Shown: piece after piece, positions 1 to 8,054 of the stretch
Layout of the letters: each line of letters begins with the position of its first letter
Position numbering within the stretch: the first letter of the stretch is position 1
Source of the DNA: Candidatus Mesenet endosymbiont of Phosphuga atrata
GTDB taxonomy: Bacteria > Pseudomonadota > Alphaproteobacteria > Rickettsiales > Anaplasmataceae
Assembly (NCBI RefSeq): GCF_964020175.1
Contig: NZ_OZ026541.1
Coordinates: 806,001-870,000 of the forward strand
Direction: 5' to 3'
DNA: 64,000 nt
The notes under the pieces: generated by a model
The model's input: the letters and a program-made list of their open reading frames with translations, nothing else
Told to the model about the DNA's origin: nothing
Database searches by the model: none
Made by a program: the position numbers and the translations under genes

Positions 1-1
1 T

Positions 2-400
2 AGATTATATAGAACATCGTCTGCAAGTTCTCCTGGACCTGAAATATATAAAGAGCTTCATCGTAGAATGTTAGATACAGCTACACCTAGATCTGTCATT
101 TCTGAACCACCTAGACCATGTTCTATAATTTCTGTTTCTACAAGCTCTCCTAGACCTAGTACTCCTGAAGAACTATTTACATCGGAAGAATTGAGTGTAA
201 GCTTATCTGAAGCTATTGAGAATATAGAGGTTACTAGGTCCAGCATTTCTGAAACGTCTCAATCCACAACGTTAGATACAAGTTCAGCTAGATCTAGCTT
301 TTCTGAATATTCAGGGTCAAGTGTGAGTTCATTCAGTCCATCTGGATCATACACAGTAGATACTAAAAGGAGAAAATCTGATTACATATCTCATTCTTGA
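2..400 (+). CDS. C-terminal part of a Ser-rich (probably ankyrin-type) protein, 5' end outside window
   Basis: The reading frame is open from base 2 to the TGA at 398-400, so only the last 132 residues are visible and the start lies upstream. This part has no ankyrin repeat. It is low-complexity and built from loose repeats of the type SPRS(I/S)xSExS, ending in SFSPSGSYTVDTKRRK. The same ending (SFSPSGSYAVDSKRKK) closes the next gene, which does have ankyrin repeats, so this is most likely a tandem paralogue of it. The last residues hold a basic cluster (KRRK) that resembles a nuclear localisation signal. The function is unknown; secretion into the host is an inference from the family type. 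An ATG at 68 is internal and should not be taken as the start. Confidence 0.75.
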   Translation, partial: RLYRTSSASSPGPEIYKELHRRMLDTATPRSVISEPPRPCSIISVSTSSPRPSTPEELFTSEELSVSLSEAIENIEVTRSSISETSQSTTLDTSSARSSFSEYSGSSVSSFSPSGSYTVDTKRRKSDYISHS

Positions 401-590
401 TAGCCATAACTAAATTTTACCAGACTATAAGAATGCAATAATCTCAAGAAAAACAATAAACTGTTCATACTTAAAGCAATCTAAGAAAATAGTTTAACTT
501 CATTGTAGTTCTATTACAGTAGTAATTTATGTATTGATTAACATACTATATTTAGTGTATTAATACTGCTTAACATTTTAGAGATCAGGT

Positions 591-598
591 AGGGGGAG
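591..598 (+). promoter_or_regulatory. G-rich Shine-Dalgarno that decides a GTG start
   Basis: AGGGGGAG lies 2 bases before the GTG at 601. Eight other effector-like genes in the window carry the same five-G leader 1-7 bases before their start, which favours GTG 601 over the in-frame ATG at 619. Confidence 0.6.
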
Positions 599-600
599 AA

Positions 601-1953
601 GTGATTGGTTCAAAAAAAATGTTAGTAGCATTAGAAAGACAAGTCTTTGAAGCAATACGTAACAACAACATAGAAGGAATGATTGAAATATTAGGTTTAG
701 GCTTTGATGTTAATGTGCAGGATTACTTTGGACGAACACCTATTTTTTTAGCTGCCTTATATAATAACTTACTAATGGTAGAAAAACTAGCTGAGCTTGG
801 AGCTGATCTTGAAATAAAAAGTGACCTTGGAGATACAGTTTTAAGTAAGATGGTGTCAAAGGATAATCCGTATAAGAAAATACCAAAGGAAGAACAATTA
901 GCTATAATTAAGGTTTTAATAAACTGGGGTGCAAAACTTACAACTAGCATTCGTGGTGCTCTCCCTATCCACATAGCAATTCAAGTAAGGTGTGGTTTAG
1001 ATATAGTAAAAGCACTACTTGCAGAAGATACCATCAATAAAAAAGACATTTTTGGGTACGCATCACTACATTTAGCAGTATTGTCTAATCAAATAAACAT
1101 AGTAGAACTATTGATAAAACATAATGATGTTAATATCAACATACAGCACAGTACCACAGGAGATACTCCACTGATACTTGCAGCTCGCTATAACCTAAGA
1201 GACATAATAGTACTATTAGTAATTCATCGTGCTAAACAAGATTTGCAAAATAAATATGGGCAGGAGCTTTGCAACTTTGTCTCACAAGAAGATATAATGT
1301 CTTTTTCACAAACTACTACAACACCACCACTAAAATATATAGAGTGTCAAAATAAGTCAATTACTCAATCTGGCTTAAAAGATAGTTCACATAATCAACA
1401 CCAAATATTAGAAAATAGACCTGATGAGTCTATTAGGTCTATTCTTTCTGATTTAAGCTCTATGTATAATAAACAGCTTAACCATAATTTACCTGGACCT
1501 AATACTTCTAAAGCATCTCAATCGAGAATGTTATCTCCTATACCCAACGTTGTAAGCCCTTTTAGATCTAGTATCTCTAGAGCATCTGAATCAATATTAG
1601 ATGTAGGCTCATCTAATTCTGACGTTTCTGAAACATCTAAGCACAGCACATCAGCAATTTTAGGTTCACCAAAGTCCAGCTTTTCCGGATCTTTTACAAA
1701 CAAATTCCAAGGAGCATTAAATATAGATTCACCTAGATCCATTATTTCTGAAATATCTCAATACGAAAACATAAGTTCATCTGGATCTAGTATTTCTGAA
1801 GCATCTCGACGTAGAAATATAAGTCCACCTATATCTACTACTTCTGAATCTACAAGATCAAGTATAGACTCATTTAGCCCATCTGGATCATATGCTGTGG
1901 ATAGCAAGAGGAAAAAATTTAATCATATATTCCTTTGTAATAGCCTTCATTAA
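601..1953 (+). CDS. Ankyrin-repeat protein with Ser-rich C-terminal tail
   Basis: This is a 450-residue protein. Residues of roughly 15-240 hold ankyrin-type repeats, for example FGRTPIFLAALYNNLLMVEKL, FGYASLHLAVLSNQINIVELL and GDTPLILAARYNLRDIIVLL. From about residue 270 the chain becomes Ser/Thr-rich with loose repeats such as SPRSIISEIS, and it ends in SFSPSGSYAVDSKRKK. Ankyrin repeats mediate protein-protein contacts, and in Anaplasmataceae such proteins are often secreted effectors; that role is inferred here. The start is GTG, chosen because an AGGGGGAG leader sits just upstream. The tail matches the tail of the partial gene at the window's left edge, so the two are probably tandem duplicates. 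No catalytic domain is seen. Confidence 0.85.
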   Translation: MIGSKKMLVALERQVFEAIRNNNIEGMIEILGLGFDVNVQDYFGRTPIFLAALYNNLLMVEKLAELGADLEIKSDLGDTVLSKMVSKDNPYKKIPKEEQLAIIKVLINWGAKLTTSIRGALPIHIAIQVRCGLDIVKALLAEDTINKKDIFGYASLHLAVLSNQINIVELLIKHNDVNINIQHSTTGDTPLILAARYNLRDIIVLLVIHRAKQDLQNKYGQELCNFVSQEDIMSFSQTTTTPPLKYIECQNKSITQSGLKDSSHNQHQILENRPDESIRSILSDLSSMYNKQLNHNLPGPNTSKASQSRMLSPIPNVVSPFRSSISRASESILDVGSSNSDVSETSKHSTSAILGSPKSSFSGSFTNKFQGALNIDSPRSIISEISQYENISSSGSSISEASRRRNISPPISTTSESTRSSIDSFSPSGSYAVDSKRKKFNHIFLCNSLH

Positions 1954-2064
1954 AAATTAAAGCAATGGAAAAATGACAAAATCAAGTTGTCTTTTTTAAG
2001 ATGCTATATGACTTAAAAGATAGGCAACTAGAAAGGTAAGAAAAAGTAGAGATACAAGAGATTC

Positions 2065-2211
2065 ATGTCCAGTATTAGTGATATAGATAAGGAATTTAAA
2101 ATGGCAGATTTCATAAGGTGGGCAAAATCTAGTTTAACAGTTGATGATGCAGATTCTATAACAACCAGGTATAGCATTTCTTACAATAGACCTCTTTCGA
2201 AACTCATATAG
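2065..2211 (+). pseudogene. 5' fragment of an unknown gene cut by an IS5-type element
   Basis: An ATG at 2065 opens a 48-codon frame that begins MSSISDIDKEFKMADF. Its first 41 codons look like ordinary coding sequence. It then runs into the end of an IS5-type remnant (CCTCTTTCGAAAC from about 2191) and stops at TAG 2209-2211 inside that element. The simplest reading is a gene truncated by the insertion. No family is recognised, and the downstream part of the gene was not found in the window. Confidence 0.4.
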
Positions 2212-2565
2212 AAAATTATAAATAGCAGCAATCAAATTGAATCTCAGAGCAAAACGTTTTCATCTGCGATAATTTTTGAATCTAATCCAATCACATTCTC
2301 TATTACCACTCTTTTGCTCATGGGTTCCCGATTTTCTTTCTTTTGTTCATTTTTTATTTTTCTATGTGGCAGCTCTCATGAATTTTTCTTATCCCTCTGT
2401 ATCCACTATCCGCTAAAACTTTAATGTTTGGTAATATATGTACTTTTGATTCCTTGAATATTCGAAAATTCTGCCATTTGCAAATGATTTGCTCTGTTTT
2501 CCTACAATTAACTGCGTTTTGAGTGTATTTCTTACTTGAATAAAATCTTAGTTGCTTTTTAGTGA
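2190..2565 (-). mobile_element. IS5-family transposase remnant (3' half, inverted)
   Basis: Read on the minus strand this segment encodes an IS5-type transposase C-terminal region, including VLADSGYRGIRKIHESCHIEK. It is nearly the same sequence as 59130-59475 on the plus strand, so the two are copies of one element. The reading frame is broken and only the 3' half is present, ending with GTTTCGAAAGAGGT near 2190. The element abuts a different IS5 subgroup remnant at its other side. It cannot encode an active transposase. Confidence 0.75.
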
Positions 2566-2569
2566 GAAG

Positions 2570-3145
2570 AATGTTTGTGGAAGCGGTTTGGTACACGGAT
2601 CGAAGTGGTTGCCAGTGGCACCAAAAATATACGGCAATTACAGGAGCATACACAAAAAATTCAAAAGATGGTGCGAAAAAGAAATTTGGGGGAAGTTGCT
2701 CCAATATACACAACAAGACCCAGATTTGGAAATAATCGATGGTACAATTATCCGTGCTCACGCCTGCTCGGCTGGATACAAAAAAAGCTCAAGAAGCTTT
2801 AGGGCGAAGCAAGGGTGGCTTTTTAATCAAGATTCATGCTACTGTTTTCGCTAAAATTTGTTCTCACACCAGGTCAAAGGAACGAAATTACACAGGCTGA
2901 AGTACTCATTAAAAACGTTCCATCGTAGTAGGCTGATAAGGGTTATGACAGCAATGCTTTTAAGGATGTAAAACCGCCAAAGAGGAATAGAAAAGTGCAT
3001 ACGATAAGCATATTTACAAAGAGCGACATCTGATTGATTTGGAAAAATCAAAAATTTCAGAAGGATTTTTTTCAGATTCGACAGGACAGCTGAGGTTTAT
3101 ATGGGACTTTTAAACTTCGTTGGTGCTCTCATTTGGCTTAAATGA
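2570..3145 (+). pseudogene. Degenerate IS5-family (IS427-like) transposase
   Basis: The plus strand shows the hallmarks of an IS5/IS427-type DDE transposase spread over several frames: a first part with NYRSIHKKFKRWCEKEIWG, then DGTIIRAHACSAGYKK, a following part with GRSKGGFLIKIHA in the next frame, ADKGYDSNAFKD, and a final FVGALIWLK before TGA at 3143-3145. At least two frameshifts and internal stops separate these pieces, so it is a dead copy. It differs from the IS5-type remnant on its left, which belongs to the VLADSGYRG subgroup. Confidence 0.75.
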
Positions 3146-3161
3146 AATTTTGTTCACATGG

Positions 3162-3193
3162 CCTAAGTGTCAGATCAAGTTTTATTTAGTACA
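3162..3193 (-). repeat. Solo end of an IS481-family element
   Basis: The reverse complement begins TGTACTAAATAAAACTTG and continues to CTGACACTTAG, matching the left ends of the IS481-type elements at 31187 and 59484 with few differences. Only about 32 bp remain here, with no transposase beside it, so this is a scar of a lost or rearranged copy. Confidence 0.55.
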
Positions 3194-3257
3194 CGTAAAA
3201 TATTGAAGTTATTTACTATTTTTTCAAATCTTAGTCCTATTCATTTTTATACCTCCT

Positions 3258-4178
3258 TTAAGTTTTTCCATTAATGGGCATTTTTAGAAGAGTATTTAAC
3301 TTGCCATGAAAGTTCTTATCCAACTTGTATATACTCTTCATGATAATTTTAGGTACAGCAGAAAATTCACCTTCTTGCTTTAAAGCGCTTTCTAACTTAT
3401 CCATAGAATCTGTATTAAAACTATTATCAACTAAATCAAGAAATATACTTTCTATTCTTTTAGTGGTATCTTTATATTTATTCAATGAGTGATCATTAGG
3501 ATATGACGCAATACCTCTAATAACTTTTAACTCACTCATAGTAAAATCTTTAAATGCAATTTGTATGAGCTGCTCTACTATTTCTTCTTTATTTTTTCTT
3601 TCAATTAAGTGGCACTTAAGTAATATTTGAGCTATGGAATCTACTGCATTTTGAACTTCTGTGTAACTTAATATGTGAATAATATTATCTTTTACAGTAC
3701 AACCGTGTAAGCTGTTTTCTTTTTGTAGAAGCTCTATTAGTTTTTCACATGCTGTAGAATTTAGATTTAAATGTTCTCTAGCCATAGGTCTAATTGATAT
3801 CATTCCTTTATTGATTCTAATATTCAGTTGCGGATGCTTTTGGTAAAAGCAAAATATAATATTTTGATGCTCTAGCTTATCTGTAGCTTCTGTAAAAGCA
3901 TATTCTATTATTTCACTGTTTATAACGATACCATGTTTACATAGATGATCTATTACAGTTTCAAATTCAATGTAATTAAAACCTTTATTTTTAGTTAGCT
4001 GAATAACATCTAAAATACCTTCCTTTGTATATTCTATACTAGTTTCATCTGCAAATAATGTTTTTGCTGCTTTGTTCTTATCTAAAGTAGTAAAAAATCT
4101 TATAAAATTTTCTACCTCTTTTTCATCATCAGTTTTTATTATTATAAGGTTACTGCTGATCGATATATTCTTTATCAT
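3258..4178 (-). CDS. Hypothetical protein, candidate effector
   Basis: This is a 306-residue protein with no family I recognise. It is largely helical in appearance and rich in Lys, Glu, Ile and Asn. It has no clear membrane segment or signal peptide, and a stretch near the middle (residues of about 90-120) has spaced hydrophobics. The start is placed at ATG 4178 rather than the adjacent in-frame GTG at 4181, because the upstream GGGGGC leader then sits 4 bases away, as in other genes here. The leader type is shared with ankyrin and effector-like genes elsewhere in the window, and it sits beside IS debris, so it probably belongs to the accessory set. Function is unknown. Confidence 0.7.
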   Translation of the reverse strand: MIKNISISSNLIIIKTDDEKEVENFIRFFTTLDKNKAAKTLFADETSIEYTKEGILDVIQLTKNKGFNYIEFETVIDHLCKHGIVINSEIIEYAFTEATDKLEHQNIIFCFYQKHPQLNIRINKGMISIRPMAREHLNLNSTACEKLIELLQKENSLHGCTVKDNIIHILSYTEVQNAVDSIAQILLKCHLIERKNKEEIVEQLIQIAFKDFTMSELKVIRGIASYPNDHSLNKYKDTTKRIESIFLDLVDNSFNTDSMDKLESALKQEGEFSAVPKIIMKSIYKLDKNFHGKLNTLLKMPINGKT

Positions 4179-4182
4179 CACT

Positions 4183-4188
4183 GCCCCC
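4183..4188 (-). promoter_or_regulatory. G5-type ribosome binding leader
   Basis: On the minus strand GGGGGC precedes the ATG at 4178 by 4 bases. It is the same leader type as in eight other accessory genes of the window and supports the ATG at 4178 over the GTG at 4181. Confidence 0.5.
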
Positions 4189-4309
4189 TTTATTATTTTT
4201 TATAATTATTGAATGTAATTTTATCCGTAAAATATTAAAAAATAAGTAACAATGGTATATTATTTTCTCAAATTGACTCTTAACAAAGTTTTCTATAGAT
4301 ATTACTAAT

Positions 4310-5065
4310 CTAGTGATCTAATATATATTCTTTTACTTGAAGAGATTTAGGATTTTCAAAGATTTCTTCTGTTTTACCAGTTTCAATAATCTTTCCCATA
4401 TGGAAAAATACAACATTGTTAGAGAGTTTTTTTGCTTGTTTCATCGAATGAGTAACCATCACGATAGTAAATTTAGATTTAAGTTCAAGTATTAAATTTT
4501 CAATGGTATTTGTTGCCATTGGATCCAACGCTGAACATGGCTCATCCATTAAAAGCATGGTTGGTTTTACGGAAATAGCACGTGCTATACACAAGCGTTG
4601 CTGTTGGCCACCAGATAGATCTAGAGCGCTATCTTTTAGCCTTTCTTTTAGATCTCCCCACAGGCCCACTCTAGTTAAACTTTCTTCTACTATTTCGTCT
4701 AGTTTTTTTTTTGTTCTTGCCATATTATGAAGTCTTGGTCCATAAGCAACGTTATCATATATTGATTTGGGGAAGGGGTTAGGTTTTTGAAATACCATGC
4801 CTACCTTAGATCTGAGCAGAACTACATCCATATCAGAGCTATAAATATTTATTCCATCAATTCTAATTTCTCCTGTAATCTTGCACCCAGAAATATAGTC
4901 ATTCATGCGATTAAAGCAACGCAAAAATGTAGATTTCCCACAACCAGATGCTCCTATAAAAGTTGTGATTTCTTTTTTATAAATATTTAAATTTAAGTCA
5001 GACAAAATTTGCTTTGAGCCATACCACAAACTTAAGTTTTTAACTGATGAAAAAATTTGCGTCAT
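4310..5065 (-). CDS. pstB: Phosphate ABC transporter ATP-binding protein PstB
   Basis: PstB is the ATPase of the PstSCAB high-affinity phosphate importer and acts on the cytoplasmic face of the inner membrane. The 251-residue length is normal. Visible motifs are Walker A GASGCGKST (about residues 38-46), the Q-loop region VFQKPNPFP, the ABC signature LSGGQQQR (about 150-157), Walker B LLMDEP (about 171-176) and the switch histidine in MVTHS. The PNPFPKSIYDNVAYGPR stretch is typical of PstB among ABC ATPases. It lies one base downstream of dapB on the same strand, so the two are probably co-transcribed. No pstS, pstC or pstA is in the window. Confidence 0.95.
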   Translation of the reverse strand: MTQIFSSVKNLSLWYGSKQILSDLNLNIYKKEITTFIGASGCGKSTFLRCFNRMNDYISGCKITGEIRIDGINIYSSDMDVVLLRSKVGMVFQKPNPFPKSIYDNVAYGPRLHNMARTKKKLDEIVEESLTRVGLWGDLKERLKDSALDLSGGQQQRLCIARAISVKPTMLLMDEPCSALDPMATNTIENLILELKSKFTIVMVTHSMKQAKKLSNNVVFFHMGKIIETGKTEEIFENPKSLQVKEYILDH

Positions 5066-5066
5066 C

Positions 5067-5858
5067 TTATATTTCTAAGACGTTTTTCATAGAATAAAGG
5101 CCTGCAGGTTTTTGAGCTAACCATAGCGCTGCTTTAATTGCACCCTTAGCATATATATTCCTATTTATTCCTCTATGGCTAAGCTCTATTTGCTCACCCT
5201 CATTAGTAAACATAATTTTATGATCTCCAACAATTCCTCCTCCACGAGATACAGCAAAACCTATACTACCTTTTTCTCTAAGGTTTGAATTACTGTTGAA
5301 ATAGTGATTTATTTTAAAATCAATACCTAAACCTTCAGCTGCTGCTTTCCCCAAAGCTATAGCTGTACCAGAAGGTGAGTCTTTTTTGAGACTATGATGC
5401 ATTTCCCAAACCTCAATATCATAATCTTGACCTAAACTTTTAGCTGCATCCTGCACTAATTTGCATAATAAACTAATCCCTATACTCATATTCGCTGACC
5501 ATAAGACAGGAGCTCTTTTTGAGTATTTCTCAAGATCAATATCATCAATACCAGTTGTGCCACTAATAAGTGGTTTCCCTAAATCAGATGCAATCTCAAG
5601 ACATTGAAGCAAACATTCTCTATTTGTAAAATCTATTACGACATCAGATTTTTCAAACAGATCAAAAATAGAATCAGTTACCTCAATTCCTATTTCAAGT
5701 CCGATGTTTAAAGCTAAGCCAATATCTAAGCCAATTTTTCCATTTCCTGACCTAGCAATACCACCACTTACCTCTACATTTTCGTAGTTTCTAAGTTCAC
5801 TAACAATAGACCTACCCATTCTTCCTAGACAACCAACTATACCTATTTTTGTTTTCAT
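5067..5858 (-). CDS. dapB: 4-hydroxy-tetrahydrodipicolinate reductase
   Basis: DapB reduces 4-hydroxy-tetrahydrodipicolinate with NAD(P)H in the diaminopimelate/lysine pathway, which supplies peptidoglycan precursors. The 263-residue length fits. The N-terminus has the dinucleotide-binding loop GIVGCLGRMG. The substrate site signature EVWEMHHSLKKDSPSGTA, with its HH and KKDSPSGTA elements, is intact. The end has KGAIKAALWLAQKPAGLYSM, also typical. The gene ends one base before pstB, suggesting one transcript. Keeping this step agrees with a lipid II or DAP requirement in Wolbachia-type bacteria. Confidence 0.95.
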   Translation of the reverse strand: MKTKIGIVGCLGRMGRSIVSELRNYENVEVSGGIARSGNGKIGLDIGLALNIGLEIGIEVTDSIFDLFEKSDVVIDFTNRECLLQCLEIASDLGKPLISGTTGIDDIDLEKYSKRAPVLWSANMSIGISLLCKLVQDAAKSLGQDYDIEVWEMHHSLKKDSPSGTAIALGKAAAEGLGIDFKINHYFNSNSNLREKGSIGFAVSRGGGIVGDHKIMFTNEGEQIELSHRGINRNIYAKGAIKAALWLAQKPAGLYSMKNVLEI

Positions 5859-5900
5859 ATCAATTTTCCTATAGAATGGCTTATAATAAAGGCTTTATAT

Positions 5901-6782
5901 TCATGCTCTACTAAAAATATTTCCTAAAAAAATACCTACGTACAACAGTAATCCAATATAAGAGTTGATTTTGAACATATGTGAACAATTAATTGGATTA
6001 TCAAAATTTGATTTTTTATATTGGTAATAAAAAACTAGACTAACAGCTAATAGCGTAATATAAAAAAATATATTCAGTCGTGATATTAGTGCCATACTAG
6101 CCCACATTGTTAAAGACATTAAATAAAATCTTTTAAGCCATAATTTAGTTTTATCACCAAAATATATAGCAGTTGATTTGATTCCAATTTTTACGTCATC
6201 TTCCTTATCTTGATGAGCGTATATGGTATCATAGCCTAAAGTCCAAAATACACAACCTATGTATAAAAGTACAGATTGCAAACTTAAGTTATCTCTAATT
6301 GCAGACCAGCCCATTAATGCTCCAAAATTTATTGTAAGCCCCAAAAAAAACTGTGGCCACCAAAAATAGCGTTTAAGTAGAGGATAAACAATCACCATAG
6401 GCATACAAATTATGCCTAAAATTATTGTTGTTTTGTTGGTAAGAAGTAAAACAACAAAAGCAAGTGGTGTAAGTAGCATAAGTAAAATTAAAGCTTGTTT
6501 TACGCTTAAGATCCCTTTTGCTAGAGGACGGTCCTGCGTCCTTTCAACCTCAGCATCTATTTTCCTATCAAATATATCACTTATTGTGCAGCCAACAGGC
6601 CGCATTAAAAATGCACCAATTAGAAATAAAATAGTATAATAAATTATCTGTTGAACGTTATTTGTTGCTAAAGCTATCCCGCTAAGACCAGGAAACAAAT
6701 AACACCATAGCACTGATAAACAACTATCCAAACGCATCAGTTTGAAATAAGACTGAAGAATGCTTTTATCTAAAAATGCCAT
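5901..6782 (-). CDS. ubiA: 4-hydroxybenzoate polyprenyltransferase
   Basis: UbiA attaches the polyprenyl chain to 4-hydroxybenzoate in ubiquinone synthesis and is an integral membrane protein. The 293 residues include about seven to nine hydrophobic helices. The first Asp-rich, Mg-prenyl-diphosphate site is seen as SDIFDRKIDAEVERTQDRPLA, where the family usually has NDxxDxxxD. The second is DTIYAHQDKEDD. Ubiquinone made by this pathway would feed the bc1 complex encoded at 28.5-31.1 kb. The gene stands just upstream of dapB with a short gap. Confidence 0.93.
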   Translation of the reverse strand: MAFLDKSILQSYFKLMRLDSCLSVLWCYLFPGLSGIALATNNVQQIIYYTILFLIGAFLMRPVGCTISDIFDRKIDAEVERTQDRPLAKGILSVKQALILLMLLTPLAFVVLLLTNKTTIILGIICMPMVIVYPLLKRYFWWPQFFLGLTINFGALMGWSAIRDNLSLQSVLLYIGCVFWTLGYDTIYAHQDKEDDVKIGIKSTAIYFGDKTKLWLKRFYLMSLTMWASMALISRLNIFFYITLLAVSLVFYYQYKKSNFDNPINCSHMFKINSYIGLLLYVGIFLGNIFSRA

Positions 6783-6928
6783 ATGCAGTTTGTAAACACT
6801 GTATTCTAAGTAATTTAACTAAAATAATACAAAAACTCTTTTGCACAAGCTATTTTAGAGAACTTACAATTCTTAATTGTTGTGTTCTTAATTATTATCT
6901 TAATAATAGCATGTTTAGAGAAATATTT

Positions 6929-7186
6929 ATGAAATTAAATGATCAAAAAATTCAAGAGTATCAACCATGCAAAAATGGTGATCAAAAATGTCTAGATTAT
7001 AATAGTTTATGTGCTACTACAGAAGAAGAGAAGATAAAGCAAAAATGTTTTGACTATCATTTATTTTGTTCCATTGCAAAAAATAATATTGAAAGTGTCA
7101 GATTTGTAATAAATAAAAGTATCAGATTTTTATTCAACCACTATGGATTAGAAATCCAAAGAATGAGAAAAAGCATAGAATGCTAA
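6929..7186 (+). pseudogene. N-terminal fragment of a disrupted ankyrin-type protein
   Basis: This short frame (85 residues from ATG 6929; an ATG at 6911 is also possible) has two similar segments, QKCLDYNSLC and QKCFDYHLFC. They are followed by SIAKNNIESVRFVINKS, which looks like the start of an ankyrin repeat. It stops at 7184-7186, just before an IS200-like remnant. The frame at 7549-7944, on the other side of the remnant, resembles the C-terminal part of the ankyrin protein at 8055-9197. Together they are best read as one gene split by the insertion. The longer frame starting at 6776 overlaps ubiA and is not credible upstream of 6911. Confidence 0.45.
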
Positions 7187-7201
7187 TTTACCAATTCTCG
7201 T

Positions 7202-7510
7202 TTAGAGTGATTTTATCATCTGATCAGTTACATTTCCCTTACAAAATAGCCAACTGCCCATAAATCCATTCTTCAATTCCGGAAAATTTTGTTGTTGAAC
7301 TTCTTCTCTTTGCACTAATTTGCTAAATATAGAAACATATATATGGACATGATTTGATGTAATTTTCCCCCTGATTTCTACATACCTCTTGTACTACATC
7401 TTTGGTTCTCTATCAACACTGATATTTCATGCCATATGATATATATACCGAATGGCTGCTTTTCCTCTAATATCACCTCAAACTTACCATCAGCTATTAT
7501 ATACTTGAAA
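7202..7510 (-). mobile_element. IS200/IS605-type TnpA remnant
   Basis: On the minus strand the pieces read RDVVQEVC, then after a frameshift SNHVHIYVSIFSKLVQ, then QQQNFPELK and GNVTDQMIKSL before TAA at 7202-7204. The HVH pair with flanking hydrophobics is the HUH motif of IS200/IS605 Y1 transposases, and the xFPELKxx and GNVTDQMI parts fit the end of that family. The frame is broken and the catalytic-tyrosine helix seems altered. No full copy is visible. It sits between two halves of an ankyrin-type gene. Confidence 0.6.
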
Positions 7511-7548
7511 GCAATCCCAAATTTGGGATAATAAAAGACTTTACTAAA

Positions 7549-7944
7549 ATGGCAAGCAGTAATCCAATGGTAAAAGCAGCTATAGAGTTAAGAAACAGCA
7601 CACTATCAATTAAAAGCACTACTATGCTTTACCAAGATTCAAAATTGATTAATGGTTCTTTTTATCCAAAAATTACCGATAAAAGCAGTAATATTCCTAA
7701 TATAGGAGTAATAATAGGTAGTATACTTAGTAGTATTTTTGCCCTAAAAACTCTGACTTTTTTAGGAAAGAAGTTCTATGATTATTGTAGAGGTTGTAAT
7801 ACATATGGTTGGAAAAATAACAGAAACACAATGACCGAATCATTGCTAGAACAAGTAGAAGACAATTCTACTGCAACTGAATTATCTAATGTTACAGTTG
7901 ATATAGCAAGAAGTAGTCAAAGAGTTGCAACCACTCCTCTTTAA
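7549..7944 (+). pseudogene. C-terminal, membrane-anchored fragment of a disrupted ankyrin-type protein
   Basis: The frame is 131 residues from ATG 7549, and it is already open from about 7471, so this ATG is probably internal. It contains ELRNSTLS, INGSFYPKITDKSSNIPN and a membrane segment near IIGSILSSIFALKTLTFL. These align in order with DMRNSTIPS, VENGTFGQVSSLSSINGN and the membrane segment LLMFIGYICTYAY in the tail of the ankyrin protein just downstream (8055-9197). It is therefore most likely the 3' end of a paralogue whose middle was replaced by the IS200-type remnant. A short independent membrane protein remains possible. Confidence 0.5.
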
Positions 7945-8045
7945 AATCAAATGTATATAAGCAATGCATTTAGGTTCACTGCTTATACTGAATGTTTTAT
8001 TGACAAGCAGAAAGCTATCTATAGGATATACTTACTAGTATGAGA

Positions 8046-8051
8046 GGGGGA
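8046..8051 (+). promoter_or_regulatory. G5 leader that fixes the start of the ankyrin gene
   Basis: GGGGGA lies 3 bases before ATG 8055. The upstream in-frame ATG at 8040 would place this leader inside the coding sequence, so 8055 is preferred. Confidence 0.65.
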
Positions 8052-8054
8052 ATC

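Noticed and set aside
6776-6910. Plus-strand start at 6776 for the frame ending at 7186
   Set aside because: It overlaps the first codons of ubiA and the residues look random. ATG 6911 or 6929 is more plausible.
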